The notes under the pieces: model-generated | The model's database searches: none | Seen by the model: the letters and a program-made list of their open reading frames with translations, nothing else | What the model was told of the DNA's origin: nothing | Made by a program: the position numbers and the translations under genes | Shown: piece after piece, positions 26,659-35,809 of the stretch | Numbering within the stretch: the stretch's first letter is position 1 | How the letters are laid out: every line of letters starts with the position of its first letter | Assembly (NCBI RefSeq): GCF_015277675.1 | Contig: NZ_JADHEC010000007.1 | Location: 55,069 to 119,068 of the forward strand | Direction of reading: 5' to 3' | DNA length: 64,000 nucleotides | Origin: Flavobacterium soyangense | GTDB lineage: Bacteria; Bacteroidota; Bacteroidia; Flavobacteriales; Flavobacteriaceae

Positions 26659-27660
26659 ATGCCAAAAATTCAAGAAGAAATCAAAAAACGGATTCTCGTA
26701 CTCGACGGAGCAATGGGAACGATGTTGCAACGCTATAATTTTTCCGAAGAAGATTTTCGGGGAGAACGTTTCAAAGACTTTCCGTATTCCTTAAAAGGGA
26801 ATAACGATTTGTTGTCCATAACGCAACCTCAAGCGATTGCAGCTATTCACGCGCAATATTTCGAAGCCGGAGCTGATATTGTCGAAACCAATACTTTTTC
26901 GAGCACCACAATCGGTATGGCCGATTATCATCTCGAAGATATTGTATACGAATTGAACTTCCAATCGGCAAAAATAGCTCGCGAAGTCGCCGATGAATTT
27001 ACCGCACGAAATCCGGAAAAACCTCGTTTTGTTGCCGGTTCCATTGGGCCGACCAACAGAACGGCAAGTATGTCGCCAGACGTAAATGATCCGGGTTACA
27101 GAGCCGTATCTTTCGATGATTTGAGCTTGGCGTACAAACAGCAAATCGAAGCGTTACTTGATGGTGGCGTAGATTTACTTTTGGTCGAAACTATTTTCGA
27201 TACGTTGAATGCAAAAGCAGCACTTTTCGCCATTGAAGAAGTCAAAGACGAACGCAAAATCGATATTCCAATCATGGTTTCAGGAACGATTACTGATGCT
27301 TCTGGAAGAACACTTTCAGGGCAAACCGTGGAAGCTTTCTTGATTTCGATTTCGCATATTCCGTTGTTGAGTGTAGGTTTCAATTGTGCTCTTGGAGCGC
27401 ACCAACTGAAACCGTATTTAAAACAATTGTCACAAAACACGTCTTTCAATGTTTCGGCGCATCCCAATGCAGGATTGCCAAACGCTTTCGGGCAATACGA
27501 CGAAACACCAAAAGAAATGCAAACGCAAATCAAGGAATATTTAGACGAAAATTTAATCAATATTATTGGCGGCTGTTGCGGCACAAATCCGGATCACATC
27601 CGATTAATTGCTGAAGTGGCGAAGGAGTATAAACCAAGGGTTTTGGAAGCGAAAATGTAA
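26659..27660 (+). CDS. metH: Methionine synthase, homocysteine-binding half (split MetH N-terminal module)
   Basis: 333 residues of the homocysteine S-methyltransferase barrel: VLDGAMGTMLQRYNFSEEDF, ETNTFSSTTIG, and the zinc ligands in GFNCALG and GGCCGTNP. It ends where full-length MetH continues into the pterin domain, which is encoded separately at 29252. Split MetH is common in this group as far as I know, but here the halves are 1.6 kb apart. It is the first gene after the SAM-I riboswitch. Confidence 0.93.
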   Translation: MPKIQEEIKKRILVLDGAMGTMLQRYNFSEEDFRGERFKDFPYSLKGNNDLLSITQPQAIAAIHAQYFEAGADIVETNTFSSTTIGMADYHLEDIVYELNFQSAKIAREVADEFTARNPEKPRFVAGSIGPTNRTASMSPDVNDPGYRAVSFDDLSLAYKQQIEALLDGGVDLLLVETIFDTLNAKAALFAIEEVKDERKIDIPIMVSGTITDASGRTLSGQTVEAFLISISHIPLLSVGFNCALGAHQLKPYLKQLSQNTSFNVSAHPNAGLPNAFGQYDETPKEMQTQIKEYLDENLINIIGGCCGTNPDHIRLIAEVAKEYKPRVLEAKM

Positions 27661-27712
27661 AAATCGCATATATTTATGAGTTGTGAGTCATACTACCAAA
27701 ACAGAAACGAAA

Positions 27713-28495
27713 ATGAACGAAAAAGAAAATCTCTACAAAGAAATCGATTTGCTAATTGAAAGAATTGATAATTATAAGAACGAGCCAAACTTTAGTATTG
27801 AGAAAAATAGAAGACAAAATAAAATCGTTTCTGATTTTAAAAATGACAACGAAATTTTAAAAACGTTTGCATATTTAATCGCTTATAGTCAAAATGCAAA
27901 TTCTGAATTAGTTGAGCAAATATTGAAATCTGGAAATTATGACAAAGCATTTGAAAATTTTGAGATTGATAAAGTCGCAAAATTAAATCCTTGTGATATT
28001 GCAGATAATTCTTGGGAAAGCATAAAAGGAATTAGACAACAAGGAAAATTATTTCATATTGTAACACTAGCAAGAAAAATAAAAGCGATTGGCTCATTTT
28101 ATAAATTACTGAATAACATAAATATTCCGAAAGAAATTAAAACTGAAGATGATATTGCAAACTTTTGGAACGGATTTGACATATTGCTAAAAACACTAAA
28201 AGAAAATAAAATTCCATTTTTTCAATCAACAACTTCGTTGTTGCATTTTTTATTAGATAGTGGTTATGATTGCGTGAAACCAGATTTAGTAGTAATGAAA
28301 GTTGCGAAAAAACTAAAATTTGTAGAAGAAGAAATTGGAGACAAAAATTTTAGAAAAGCTGTTCGAGTAATTCAAGAATATTCACTGAAACGAAATGTAA
28401 GACCAACAATTATAGATTTTTATTTTCTAATCGACGAAGCACAACGTGGTGCAAAAAAATATGTGAAAGAAGAATTTTATAAACGAAATAAATAA
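27713..28495 (+). CDS. Putative DNA glycosylase-like protein (TagI-like, tentative) inserted between the metH halves
   Basis: 260 residues from ATG 27713; an upstream GTG in frame is less likely. The central part (FAYLIAYSQNANSELVEQIL, GIRQQGKLFHIVTLARKIKAIGSF split by convention, then ALL-like NFWNGFDILLKTLKENKI and STTSLLHFLLDSGYDCVKPD) recalls 3-methyladenine-DNA glycosylase I, but the zinc-binding Cys and His of TagI are missing. So either a divergent glycosylase-fold protein or an unrelated helical protein. Rich in Asn, Lys and Ile compared with its met neighbours, and followed by a repeat array, which suggests arrival by insertion. Confidence 0.75.
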   Translation: MNEKENLYKEIDLLIERIDNYKNEPNFSIEKNRRQNKIVSDFKNDNEILKTFAYLIAYSQNANSELVEQILKSGNYDKAFENFEIDKVAKLNPCDIADNSWESIKGIRQQGKLFHIVTLARKIKAIGSFYKLLNNINIPKEIKTEDDIANFWNGFDILLKTLKENKIPFFQSTTSLLHFLLDSGYDCVKPDLVVMKVAKKLKFVEEEIGDKNFRKAVRVIQEYSLKRNVRPTIIDFYFLIDEAQRGAKKYVKEEFYKRNK

Positions 28496-28529
28496 AAGTA
28501 CGAAAGCCCTCGCTAGCGCAAGCGTCCCC

Positions 28530-29147
28530 AGCTCTTCGAAGTGTTCTTTTAAAAAATGAAAGTTATTAAAAGGGGAATGCTCTGCGAAGTCTCCCGACCC
28601 CAGCTATTCGAAGTGTTCTTTTAAAAAATGAAAGTTCTTAAAAGGCGGAATGCTCTGCGAAGTCTCCCGACCCCAGCTATTCGAAGTGTTCTTTTAAAAA
28701 ATGAAAGTTCTTAAAAGGCGGAATGCTCTGCGGAATGCTCTGCGAAGTCTCCCGACTTCGTAGCCATTCCAATGAGCAACAAACACTAGTTAGTAAGTTG
28801 CTAAAGTTGGAACTGTATATAGGATTGGGTACGAAGTCGGCAGACTTCGCACAGCATATATGAAAAGGAATTTTGAGCGTATGGAATAAAAAAATAAGTT
28901 GGCTACAAATTGTAATCCAGCTCTTCGAAGTGTTCTTTTAAAAAATGAAAGTTCCTAAAAGGCGGAATGCTCTGCGAAGTCTCCCGACTTCGTAGCCATT
29001 CCAATGAGCAACAAACACTAGTTAGTAAGTTGCTAAAGTTGGAACTGTATATAGGATTGGGTACGAAGTCGGGAGACTTCGCACAGCATATATGAAAAGG
29101 AATTTTGGGCGTATGGAATAAAAAAATAAGTTGGCTACAAATTGTAA
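28530..29147. repeat. Tandem and inverted repeat array
   Basis: Begins with three tandem copies of a 72-73-bp unit starting at 28530, 28602 and 28675 (AGCTCTTCGAAGTGTTC and AAAATGAAAGTT are diagnostic). The third opens a roughly 240-bp unit that is repeated almost exactly from 28919 to 29147. Each large unit contains an inverted pair: 28741-28762 with 28830-28851 (one mismatch) and 28973-28994 with 29062-29083 (perfect, 22 bp). Copy A carries an extra 12-bp duplication (GGAATGCTCTGC). ORFs on the minus strand here are made of repeat and not credible genes. Confidence 0.9.
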
Positions 29148-29207
29148 CCAACTGAAATAAAAAGTTAAACGGAAACCGTGACCAATTGTCACGCTTTGAA
29201 AAGCATA

Positions 29208-29236
29208 CCTACAAGGTTTAAAAAAAACCTTGCAGG
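29208..29236 (+). repeat. Palindrome just before the second metH gene
   Basis: CCTACAAGGTTT (29208-29219) with AAACCTTGCAGG (29225-29236), one mismatch, ending 15 bases before the ATG. Belongs by sequence to the same palindrome family as 26550 and 33004. Confidence 0.6.
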
Positions 29237-29251
29237 ATTTAAAAATAAAAT

Positions 29252-31924
29252 ATGTCAAAAACAAAAAAATATTTAAAGTTATCAGGTCTTGAACCGTTAA
29301 TCATTACGCCGGAAACCAACTTTGTAAACGTTGGTGAAAGAACGAATGTAACCGGTTCGCGAAAATTTTTGCGTCTTATAAAAGAGGAAAAATACGCCGA
29401 AGCACTTGCCGTGGCTCGTGACCAAGTAGAAGGCGGCGCACAAATCATCGATATCAATATGGATGAAGGAATGCTCGACGGCGTTTATGCCATGACCACT
29501 TTCCTGAATTTGATCGCTTCGGAACCGGATATTTCCCGTGTTCCCTTGATGATTGACAGTTCGAAATGGGAAATTATCGAAGCCGGTTTGAAAGTGGCCC
29601 AAGGTAAAAGTGTAGTGAATTCGATTTCTTTGAAAGAAGGAGAAGAACGATTTATTCATCACGCCAAATTGGTAAAACGATACGGAGCTGCCGTTATTGT
29701 TATGGCTTTCGACGAAAAAGGGCAAGCCGACAACTACGAAAGACGTATCGAAATTTGCAAACGTTCGTATGATATTTTGGTGAACGAAGTAGGTTTTCCG
29801 GCTGAAGACATCATATTTGACCCTAATATTTTTCCTGTTGCCACAGGAATGGACGAACATAAATTGAACGCTTTGGATTTCTTCAGAGCCACAAAATGGA
29901 TTAAAGAAAATTTGCCGCATGCGCACGTAAGTGGCGGTGTGAGTAACGTTTCGTTTTCTTTTAGGGGAAATGACACGGTGCGCGAAGCGATGCACTCGGC
30001 ATTTTTGTACCATGCGATTCAAAACGGGATGACAATGGGAATTGTAAATCCTGAAATGTTGTCTATTTATGATGAAATTCCAAAAGATCTTTTGGAACAC
30101 GTTGAGGATGTTTTGTTAAACCGAAGAGAAGATGCCACGGAACGATTATTGGACTTTGCCGAGAATGTAAAAGGCGGTGCGAAAGTCAATGAAAAAGCCG
30201 TTCAAGAATGGCGTTCAGGAACAATCCAAGAAAGATTAACGCATTCTTTGGTACGAGGAATTGATGAATTTATAGAATTGGATATCGAAGAAGCTCGATT
30301 GGCAGCTTCAAAACCCATCGAAGTTATCGAAATCAACTTGATGGCGGGAATGAATGTGGTGGGAGATTTATTCGGAAGCGGAAAAATGTTTTTGCCGCAA
30401 GTGGTAAAATCGGCAAGGGTTATGAAAAAAGCCGTGGCATATTTACTTCCATTTATTGAAGAAAGTAAAGATGCTTCCTCGCGAGGGGCGGGTCGTGTTT
30501 TAATGGCAACCGTAAAAGGCGATGTTCACGACATTGGAAAAAATATTGTTTCGGTGGTTTTGGCTTGCAATAACTATGAAATCGTCGATTTAGGAGTGAT
30601 GGTTGCGCCAGAGAAAATTATTGCGGCAGCGATTGAACACAATGTTGACATCATTGGATTAAGCGGATTGATAACGCCATCCTTGGACGAAATGGTTTAT
30701 TTGGCCAAAGAATTAGACAAACAAAATATCAAAATTCCAATAATGATTGGCGGAGCAACTACTTCTAGAGCACACACAGCCGTGAAAATTGCGCCTCAAT
30801 ATAGGGAAACCGTGGTTCACGTAAATGATGCTTCGAGAGCCGTGACGGTGGCGGGAAATTTACTGAATAGCGATAAAGAAACGTATACAAATTCAATTAG
30901 GGCCGACTATGACGCTTTCAGAGAAACGTTTTTGAACCGTTCAAGAGATAAAAATTTCTTGACTATCGAACAAGCGCGTAAAAACAAGTTGCAATTGGAT
31001 TGGGAAAATTACAATCCGATGACACCTAATTTTATAGGAACGAAAACTATCGAAGTTGATTTGGACTTGTTGGTTCCCTATATCGACTGGACTCCGTTTT
31101 TTAGAACCTGGGAATTATTCGGGAAATATCCTGCGATTTTAACTGATGAAGTTGTTGGAGAACAAGCGACTTCTGTTTTTTACGATGCCCAGGAAATGTT
31201 GAAAGTGATTTTGAAAGAAAAGAAATTGACTGCCAAAGGAATTTACGGCATTTTTCCGGCGAATCAAGTCAATGATGATGATATAGAATTGAGAGACGAA
31301 AGCGGAAAAATCTTGGATAAATTCTTGACTTTGCGCCAGCAAGCACAAAAATCAAAAGGCAAACCAAACATCGCTTTGGCTGATTTTATTGCTCCGAAAG
31401 ATAGTGGTAAAATAGATTATATGGGTACATTTTGTGTAACCACTGGGTTTGGTGTTGATGAATGGGCGGCCGAGTTCGAAAAGGATTTGGACGATTACAA
31501 TTCGATTATGGTCAAGGCTTTGGCAGATCGTTTTGCGGAAGCTTTTGCCGAATATCTACACGAAAAAATAAGAAAGGAAATTTGGGGTTATTCCAAAAAC
31601 GAAGTTTTGAGTGCCGAAGAAATGATAGCCGAAACGTATAAGGGGATTCGTCCGGCACCGGGTTATCCGGCTTGTCCCGACCATTTAGAAAAACCAACAA
31701 TTTGGAAATTGCTAAATGTGGAAAAGGAGATTGGAGTGACTTTGACAGAAAGTATGGCAATGTGGCCGGTTTCTTCGGTTTCCGGATATTATTTTGGTAA
31801 TCCGGAAAGCAAGTATTTTGGAATTGGAAAAATAAAGGAAGACCAAGTCGTGGATTATGCCAAACGAAGAAATATACCAACAGAAACAGCGACAAAATGG
31901 TTGAATCCTAATATTGCAGATTAA
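29252..31924 (+). CDS. metH: Methionine synthase, pterin-, cobalamin- and SAM-binding modules (split MetH C-terminal part)
   Basis: 890 residues in order: methyltetrahydrofolate-binding domain ([38 protein letters not shown]), cobalamin cap and binding domain with DVHDIGKN (the DxHxxG loop that supplies the Co ligand), and the C-terminal activation domain ([28 protein letters not shown]). Needs the homocysteine-binding protein at 26659 for a full reaction. B12-dependent. The metF gene follows by 95 bases and supplies methyl-THF. Confidence 0.96.
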   Translation: MSKTKKYLKLSGLEPLIITPETNFVNVGERTNVTGSRKFLRLIKEEKYAEALAVARDQVEGGAQIIDINMDEGMLDGVYAMTTFLNLIASEPDISRVPLMIDSSKWEIIEAGLKVAQGKSVVNSISLKEGEERFIHHAKLVKRYGAAVIVMAFDEKGQADNYERRIEICKRSYDILVNEVGFPAEDIIFDPNIFPVATGMDEHKLNALDFFRATKWIKENLPHAHVSGGVSNVSFSFRGNDTVREAMHSAFLYHAIQNGMTMGIVNPEMLSIYDEIPKDLLEHVEDVLLNRREDATERLLDFAENVKGGAKVNEKAVQEWRSGTIQERLTHSLVRGIDEFIELDIEEARLAASKPIEVIEINLMAGMNVVGDLFGSGKMFLPQVVKSARVMKKAVAYLLPFIEESKDASSRGAGRVLMATVKGDVHDIGKNIVSVVLACNNYEIVDLGVMVAPEKIIAAAIEHNVDIIGLSGLITPSLDEMVYLAKELDKQNIKIPIMIGGATTSRAHTAVKIAPQYRETVVHVNDASRAVTVAGNLLNSDKETYTNSIRADYDAFRETFLNRSRDKNFLTIEQARKNKLQLDWENYNPMTPNFIGTKTIEVDLDLLVPYIDWTPFFRTWELFGKYPAILTDEVVGEQATSVFYDAQEMLKVILKEKKLTAKGIYGIFPANQVNDDDIELRDESGKILDKFLTLRQQAQKSKGKPNIALADFIAPKDSGKIDYMGTFCVTTGFGVDEWAAEFEKDLDDYNSIMVKALADRFAEAFAEYLHEKIRKEIWGYSKNEVLSAEEMIAETYKGIRPAPGYPACPDHLEKPTIWKLLNVEKEIGVTLTESMAMWPVSSVSGYYFGNPESKYFGIGKIKEDQVVDYAKRRNIPTETATKWLNPNIAD

Positions 31925-31939
31925 TTGATTTATGATTTT

Positions 31940-31973
31940 TGACCCGAGCGATAGCGAACTGGCGAAGCATTTC
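31940..31973. repeat. Short dispersed repeat in the metH-metF spacer
   Basis: ACCCGAGCGATAGCGAACT then GGCGAAGC. A near relative (ACCCGAG, GAACTGGC, AAGC blocks) is the 30-bp insertion at 51774-51803. Confidence 0.6.
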
Positions 31974-32019
31974 AGATTTCTCAACTCATAACTCATAATT
32001 TATAACTCATAACTTTAAT

Positions 32020-32976
32020 ATGAAAGTAACACAACATATAGAAAACGCACAAGGGAAAACGTTGTTTTCTTTCGAGATTATTCCGCCACAAAAAGGGAAA
32101 AGCATTCAGGATTTATACGACAATATTGATCCGTTAATGGAGTTCAAGCCGCCTTTTATAGACGTGACAACTTCGCGTGAAGAGTATATTTATGTGGATA
32201 AAGGCAATGGATTATTGGACAAAAAACTCACCAGAATGCGTCCCGGAACCTTGGGAATTTGTGCTTCCATAAAACATAAATATTCTGTTGACACAGTTCC
32301 ACACGTGCTTTGCGGTGGATTCACGAAAGAGGAAACTGAGTATTTATTAGTCGATTGTCATTATTTAGAAATCAATAACGTAATGGCTTTGCGTGGCGAT
32401 GCAATGAAAGAGGAACAATCTTTTGTGGCAAAAGAAGGCGGAAATAATTATGCGGTAGATTTAGTTAAACAAATTCACCAATTGAATCAAGGGAAGTATT
32501 TACACGATGTAATGCACATTGACAACAAAGCTGATTTTTGTGTTGGAGTTGCCGGTTATCCGGAGAAACATTTAGAATCACCTTCCTTAATTTCGGATTT
32601 AAAAAGGCTAAAAGAAAAAGTGGATGCCGGAGCGGATTATGTGGTGACCCAAATGTTTTTTGACAATGCCAAATACTTCGAATTTGTTGCCAAAGCCAGA
32701 GAAATGGGAATCACGGTTCCAATTATTCCGGGAATAAAACCAATTGCGGTGCAAAGACATTTGCAAATTCTGCCACAAATTTTCCGAATCGACTTGCCGG
32801 AAGATTTAATTCACGCAATCGAAAAATGCAAATCCCCTGCCGATATCAAACAAGTGGGAATTGAATGGGCAATCCAACAATCGTTAGAACTCAAAGCTGC
32901 CGGCGTTCCTGTTCTGCATTATTATTCTATGGGAAAATCAGAAAACATTCGGCAAATAGCGAGCAAGGTTTTTTAG
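32020..32976 (+). CDS. metF: 5,10-methylenetetrahydrofolate reductase
   Basis: 318-residue FAD enzyme forming 5-methyl-THF for MetH. FSFEIIPPQKG at the N-terminus holds the catalytic Glu, then VDVTTSREEY-like, LRGDAMKEEQ and QMFFDNAKYFEF match the family. Last gene of the SAM-riboswitch-controlled metH unit, followed by a palindromic terminator. Confidence 0.96.
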   Translation: MKVTQHIENAQGKTLFSFEIIPPQKGKSIQDLYDNIDPLMEFKPPFIDVTTSREEYIYVDKGNGLLDKKLTRMRPGTLGICASIKHKYSVDTVPHVLCGGFTKEETEYLLVDCHYLEINNVMALRGDAMKEEQSFVAKEGGNNYAVDLVKQIHQLNQGKYLHDVMHIDNKADFCVGVAGYPEKHLESPSLISDLKRLKEKVDAGADYVVTQMFFDNAKYFEFVAKAREMGITVPIIPGIKPIAVQRHLQILPQIFRIDLPEDLIHAIEKCKSPADIKQVGIEWAIQQSLELKAAGVPVLHYYSMGKSENIRQIASKVF

Positions 32977-33002
32977 GATTCAAAATAGTTCTGTTTTAAT
33001 CA

Positions 33003-33042
33003 GACCTCACAAGTTATAGAAACCTGTGAGGACTTTTTTTTC
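33003..33042 (+). terminator. Terminator after metF
   Basis: ACCTCACA and TGTGAGG arms with an inner AGTT/AAAC region, followed by a long T run (33034-33042). Confidence 0.85.
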
Positions 33043-33187
33043 CTATTCTCCATAAAAAAGCTATTTACATTTATAAAAGATATATTTCCCCACTTAATTA
33101 ATACGCTTTATTCTCTTTTTTGCGTATCTTTATGTCACTCAAATCATTAATGTTTTATTAGGGAAGCCAATCTTAAAATCAAAATAA

Positions 33188-33562
33188 ATGGTAGAGAAAG
33201 CAAAATGGACACGCATCATTTACATTATTGGGGTTGTCGCCTTACTAATTGGTGCCATCGATCCTTTGGAAGGGTCAGTTGTAATAATTGCCGGAAGCGC
33301 ACTTCTTGCCTTGTCAGCGTATGTAACAAGTGACAGACATTCTAAAATTTTCACTGTATCATTGATAATGATTGTGATTGGAGTGTCTTTTATGTTTTAT
33401 TTTTCCTCACTTGGCGGTTTTGGAGGAACATCAGCACTGTCGTGGTGGTGGGGTTTATTGATTCTGCCATTTCCGATTGGATGGCTAATAATTATTGCCG
33501 TTTTGATTAGGAGAGCTATTGAAAATAAAAAACTCAAATCAATTTCTAAAAAGCTCGATTAA
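33188..33562 (+). CDS. Small integral membrane protein of unknown function
   Basis: 124 residues with four hydrophobic segments (IIYIIGVVALLIGAI, GSVVIIAGSALLALSAYV, FTVSLIMIVIGVSFMFYF, LLILPFPIGWLIIIAVLI), a short basic N-terminus and a Lys-rich cytoplasmic tail. I recognise no named domain. Stands alone between metF and gldA. Confidence 0.8.
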   Translation: MVEKAKWTRIIYIIGVVALLIGAIDPLEGSVVIIAGSALLALSAYVTSDRHSKIFTVSLIMIVIGVSFMFYFSSLGGFGGTSALSWWWGLLILPFPIGWLIIIAVLIRRAIENKKLKSISKKLD

Positions 33563-33613
33563 TTTCCCACAAATAGTTAGGGTTATACGAGTTTTTTATC
33601 TGCAAAAAGAATT

Positions 33614-34513
33614 CTATTGTTTAGTTATTTCCCTAAAAACCGCCTCCAGATTTTTATTTTTCTGATTGAGTTGTAATGTTTTCAAACCATTGGCATTCGC
33701 AAAATCAAAAACTGCGGGACGCATATCTTTATCGGCGTTGAAAGTCAATTCCCAAATCATATCGTGGGTGTTCTTAAAGGAAGTCAGATTTTCGATTTTG
33801 GCAATCAATTGTTCTTCGACTTTATAGTCAAATTCGACTTCGATAACTTGTTCTTTTTCTGCTGAAATTAAGTTGTCCAGTTTTTTGTCGGCGACAATTT
33901 TACCGTTATTGATGATAATCACCCGGTCGCAAATGGCTTCTACTTCCTGCATAATGTGTGTGGAAAGGAAAACGGTTTTGTCTTTACCTACGTTTTTAAT
34001 CACGTTTCTAATTTCTGCCAATTGATTCGGGTCTAAACCTGTGGTGGGTTCATCCAGAATCAAAACATCGGGATTGTGTAATAAAGCGTTGGCAAGTCCT
34101 ACGCGCTGACGAAAACCTTTAGATAATTGCCCTATTTTTTTGTGGCTTTCGGTGGATAAGCCCGTAAGCTGAATCACTTCTTCGACTCTGGATTTAGCAA
34201 CTTTATAAACATCGGCATTAAAAGCCAGATATTCCCGAACATATAAATCCAAGTATAACGGATTATGTTCCGGTAAATAACCAATGGATTGTTGCACGGA
34301 TTTGGCTTGTGAGTTAACATCAAATCCATTTACTGAAGCTGAACCTTCGTCGGCGGAAATATAGGTAGTCAATATTTTCATTAAAGTTGATTTTCCGGCG
34401 CCATTTGGACCCAAAAAGCCCACGATTTCTCCTTTTTTGACAGAAAATGAAATGTTGTCCAATGCTTTTTGCGCACCGTAACTTTTCGATATGTTATTTA
34501 CTTCTATTGACAT
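33614..34513 (-). CDS. gldA: Gliding-motility ABC transporter ATP-binding protein GldA
   Basis: 299 residues. Walker A GPNGAGKST, signature LSKGFRQR, Walker B VLILDEPTTGLD and the switch His in FLSTHIMQEVE are all intact. The C-terminal 80 residues match GldA/NatA-type extensions. In Flavobacterium GldA works with the membrane proteins GldF and GldG in gliding, but these genes are not in this window, so the complex must be encoded elsewhere. Assignment to GldA rather than another ABC-2 ATPase rests on overall similarity. Confidence 0.85.
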   Translation of the reverse strand: MSIEVNNISKSYGAQKALDNISFSVKKGEIVGFLGPNGAGKSTLMKILTTYISADEGSASVNGFDVNSQAKSVQQSIGYLPEHNPLYLDLYVREYLAFNADVYKVAKSRVEEVIQLTGLSTESHKKIGQLSKGFRQRVGLANALLHNPDVLILDEPTTGLDPNQLAEIRNVIKNVGKDKTVFLSTHIMQEVEAICDRVIIINNGKIVADKKLDNLISAEKEQVIEVEFDYKVEEQLIAKIENLTSFKNTHDMIWELTFNADKDMRPAVFDFANANGLKTLQLNQKNKNLEAVFREITKQ

Positions 34514-34529
34514 TGTATTTTATTTGTAG

Positions 34530-34537
34530 CAAAAGTA
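34530..34537 (-). promoter_or_regulatory. Minus-7 box of gldA
   Basis: Reads TACTTTTG on the minus strand, 16 bases before the gldA ATG; no clear minus-33. The rest of 34538-34775 holds nothing I recognise. Confidence 0.5.
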
Positions 34538-34775
34538 AACAGAAAAAGTGTTGGATTATTGTTTTTTTGGTACAACGATGGTTGTAAAATTTTGTGCTAT
34601 GGCAAACTTTAATAAAATATGAATTACGGTTATTGGAAATAATGATTTTTGGGCTTGACATTGCTCAAAAGCAGTTGCTTAAAAGTTAATTTCGAACTTC
34701 ATTTTTGAATATTATATAATTAAAAACAGGTTTTATCGAGAATTCTTTTTTTGTTTAATAAAATCAGCTAATTTT

Positions 34776-34806
34776 TTTGGTTAGCAAAAAATAATTTATA
34801 CATTCG
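34776..34806 (+). promoter_or_regulatory. Promoter of the aromatic operon
   Basis: TTTG (34776-34779), a 19-base spacer and TACATTCG (34799-34806; one mismatch to TAnnTTTG), about 30 bases before the leader peptide ATG. Confidence 0.55.
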
Positions 34807-34837
34807 CAGAGAATTTTTAACAAAAATCTGAAACAAG

Positions 34838-34894
34838 ATGTCCAATAACCAATTTTATTTTAGCAATACTTACTATTTCTTCTTTAGGAAGTAA
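34838..34894 (+). CDS. Tyr/Phe leader peptide of the pheA operon (18 aa)
   Basis: ATG 34838 to TAA 34892-34894 encodes MSNNQFYFSNTYYFFFRK: five Phe and three Tyr in 18 residues, with the run YYFFF just before the end. It precedes a protector hairpin, an antiterminator and a terminator, and the first structural gene is prephenate dehydratase. By analogy with the enterobacterial pheA leader this is a ribosome-sensing leader. Confidence 0.8.
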   Translation: MSNNQFYFSNTYYFFFRK

Positions 34895-34973
34895 GGATTG
34901 TCTATGGTTATTTGAAATACAACAAACAAATAAAACTAATATACAATCCTGATGAAAATCAGGATTTTTTTTT
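34863..34973 (+). promoter_or_regulatory. Transcription attenuator of the pheA operon
   Basis: Protector stem: GCAAT (34863-34867)/ATTGT (34897-34901, with one G-U pair), CTTA (34869-34872)/TAAG (34892-34895), CTTC (34879-34882)/GAAG (34888-34891), covering the Tyr/Phe codons. Antiterminator: AGGATTGT (34894-34901) with ACAATCCT (34943-34950), perfect. Terminator: AATCCTGAT (34945-34953) with ATCAGGATT (34958-34966), loop GAAA, then seven T. Ribosome stalling in the leader would break the protector and permit read-through. Confidence 0.85.
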
Positions 34974-34981
34974 GAATATTT

Positions 34982-35809
34982 ATGAACACAATAATAGCAA
35001 TTCAAGGTATAAAAGGCTCTTTCCATCACCAGGTGGCGCAGGAGTATTTTGGCAATGATGTAGAAGTTGACGAATGTTTATCCTTCGATAAATTGGTTGA
35101 CAGCTTGTTGTCCGGAAAATCGAATCAGGCAGTTATGGCGATAGAAAATTCTATTGCGGGTCCAATTATTCCAAATTATGCTTTGATTGACAAGAACAAT
35201 TTACACATTATCGGCGAACATTATTTAGATATTCATCAAAATTTAATGGCACTGAAAGGACAGAATATTAAAGATATTTTAGAAGTTCATTCGCATCCAA
35301 TGGCGTTGTTGCAATGTATGGAATTCTTGAAAAAATACCCAAAAATTAAATTGGTCGAAGATAAAGATACTGCCGAAACAGCTCGTAGAATTCAAAAAAA
35401 ACAACTTTCTGGAATTGCCGCAATTGCTAGTAAAACAGCTGCCGAAATGTATGATTTAGATATTTTGGCACCGGAAATCCAAACCATTAATAACAATATG
35501 ACACGTTTTGTTATTATTAAAAAAAAGAATTCTTTTGTGGCGGAAAACGAAATCAATCGCGCTTCCATCAAATTCGAATTGGATCATAAACGTGGAAGTT
35601 TGGCCGCAGTTCTCAATGTAATGAGCGATTGCAAATTGAATTTAACCAAAATACAATCCTTGCCAAAAATAGAAACGCCCTGGAAATATTCGTTTTTCGT
35701 GGATGTTACCTTCGATAAATACGAGGATTACGCCAAAGCAAAATCATTAATCGAAATTATGGCCGAATACTTCAAAGTATTGGGTGAATATAAAAACACA
35801 AGACCGTGA
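34982..35809 (+). CDS. pheA: Prephenate dehydratase
   Basis: 275 residues; converts prephenate to phenylpyruvate for phenylalanine. Catalytic domain with AIENSIAGPI and the NNNMTRFVII motif (Thr-Arg-Phe), then a C-terminal ACT domain (KFELDHKRGSLAAVLNVMSD) that would bind Phe as feedback inhibitor. No fused chorismate mutase; that activity is at the end of the DAHP synthase downstream. The ATG is 9 bases after the attenuator T run. Confidence 0.95.
   Translation: MNTIIAIQGIKGSFHHQVAQEYFGNDVEVDECLSFDKLVDSLLSGKSNQAVMAIENSIAGPIIPNYALIDKNNLHIIGEHYLDIHQNLMALKGQNIKDILEVHSHPMALLQCMEFLKKYPKIKLVEDKDTAETARRIQKKQLSGIAAIASKTAAEMYDLDILAPEIQTINNNMTRFVIIKKKNSFVAENEINRASIKFELDHKRGSLAAVLNVMSDCKLNLTKIQSLPKIETPWKYSFFVDVTFDKYEDYAKAKSLIEIMAEYFKVLGEYKNTRP

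Noticed and set aside
28530..28760. Tandem 72-73-bp units that might suggest a CRISPR array
   Set aside because: Units are contiguous without unique spacers, and no cas genes are near.
28903..29264. Minus-strand ORFs of about 80 codons in the repeat array
   Set aside because: They lie wholly in duplicated repeat sequence and end in the metH leader; composition is unlike a protein.
29297..30100. Long 267-codon minus-strand ORF opposite the second metH gene
   Set aside because: Complement of a strongly coding region with intact MetH motifs; the translation is His/Phe/Arg-rich and has no domain.
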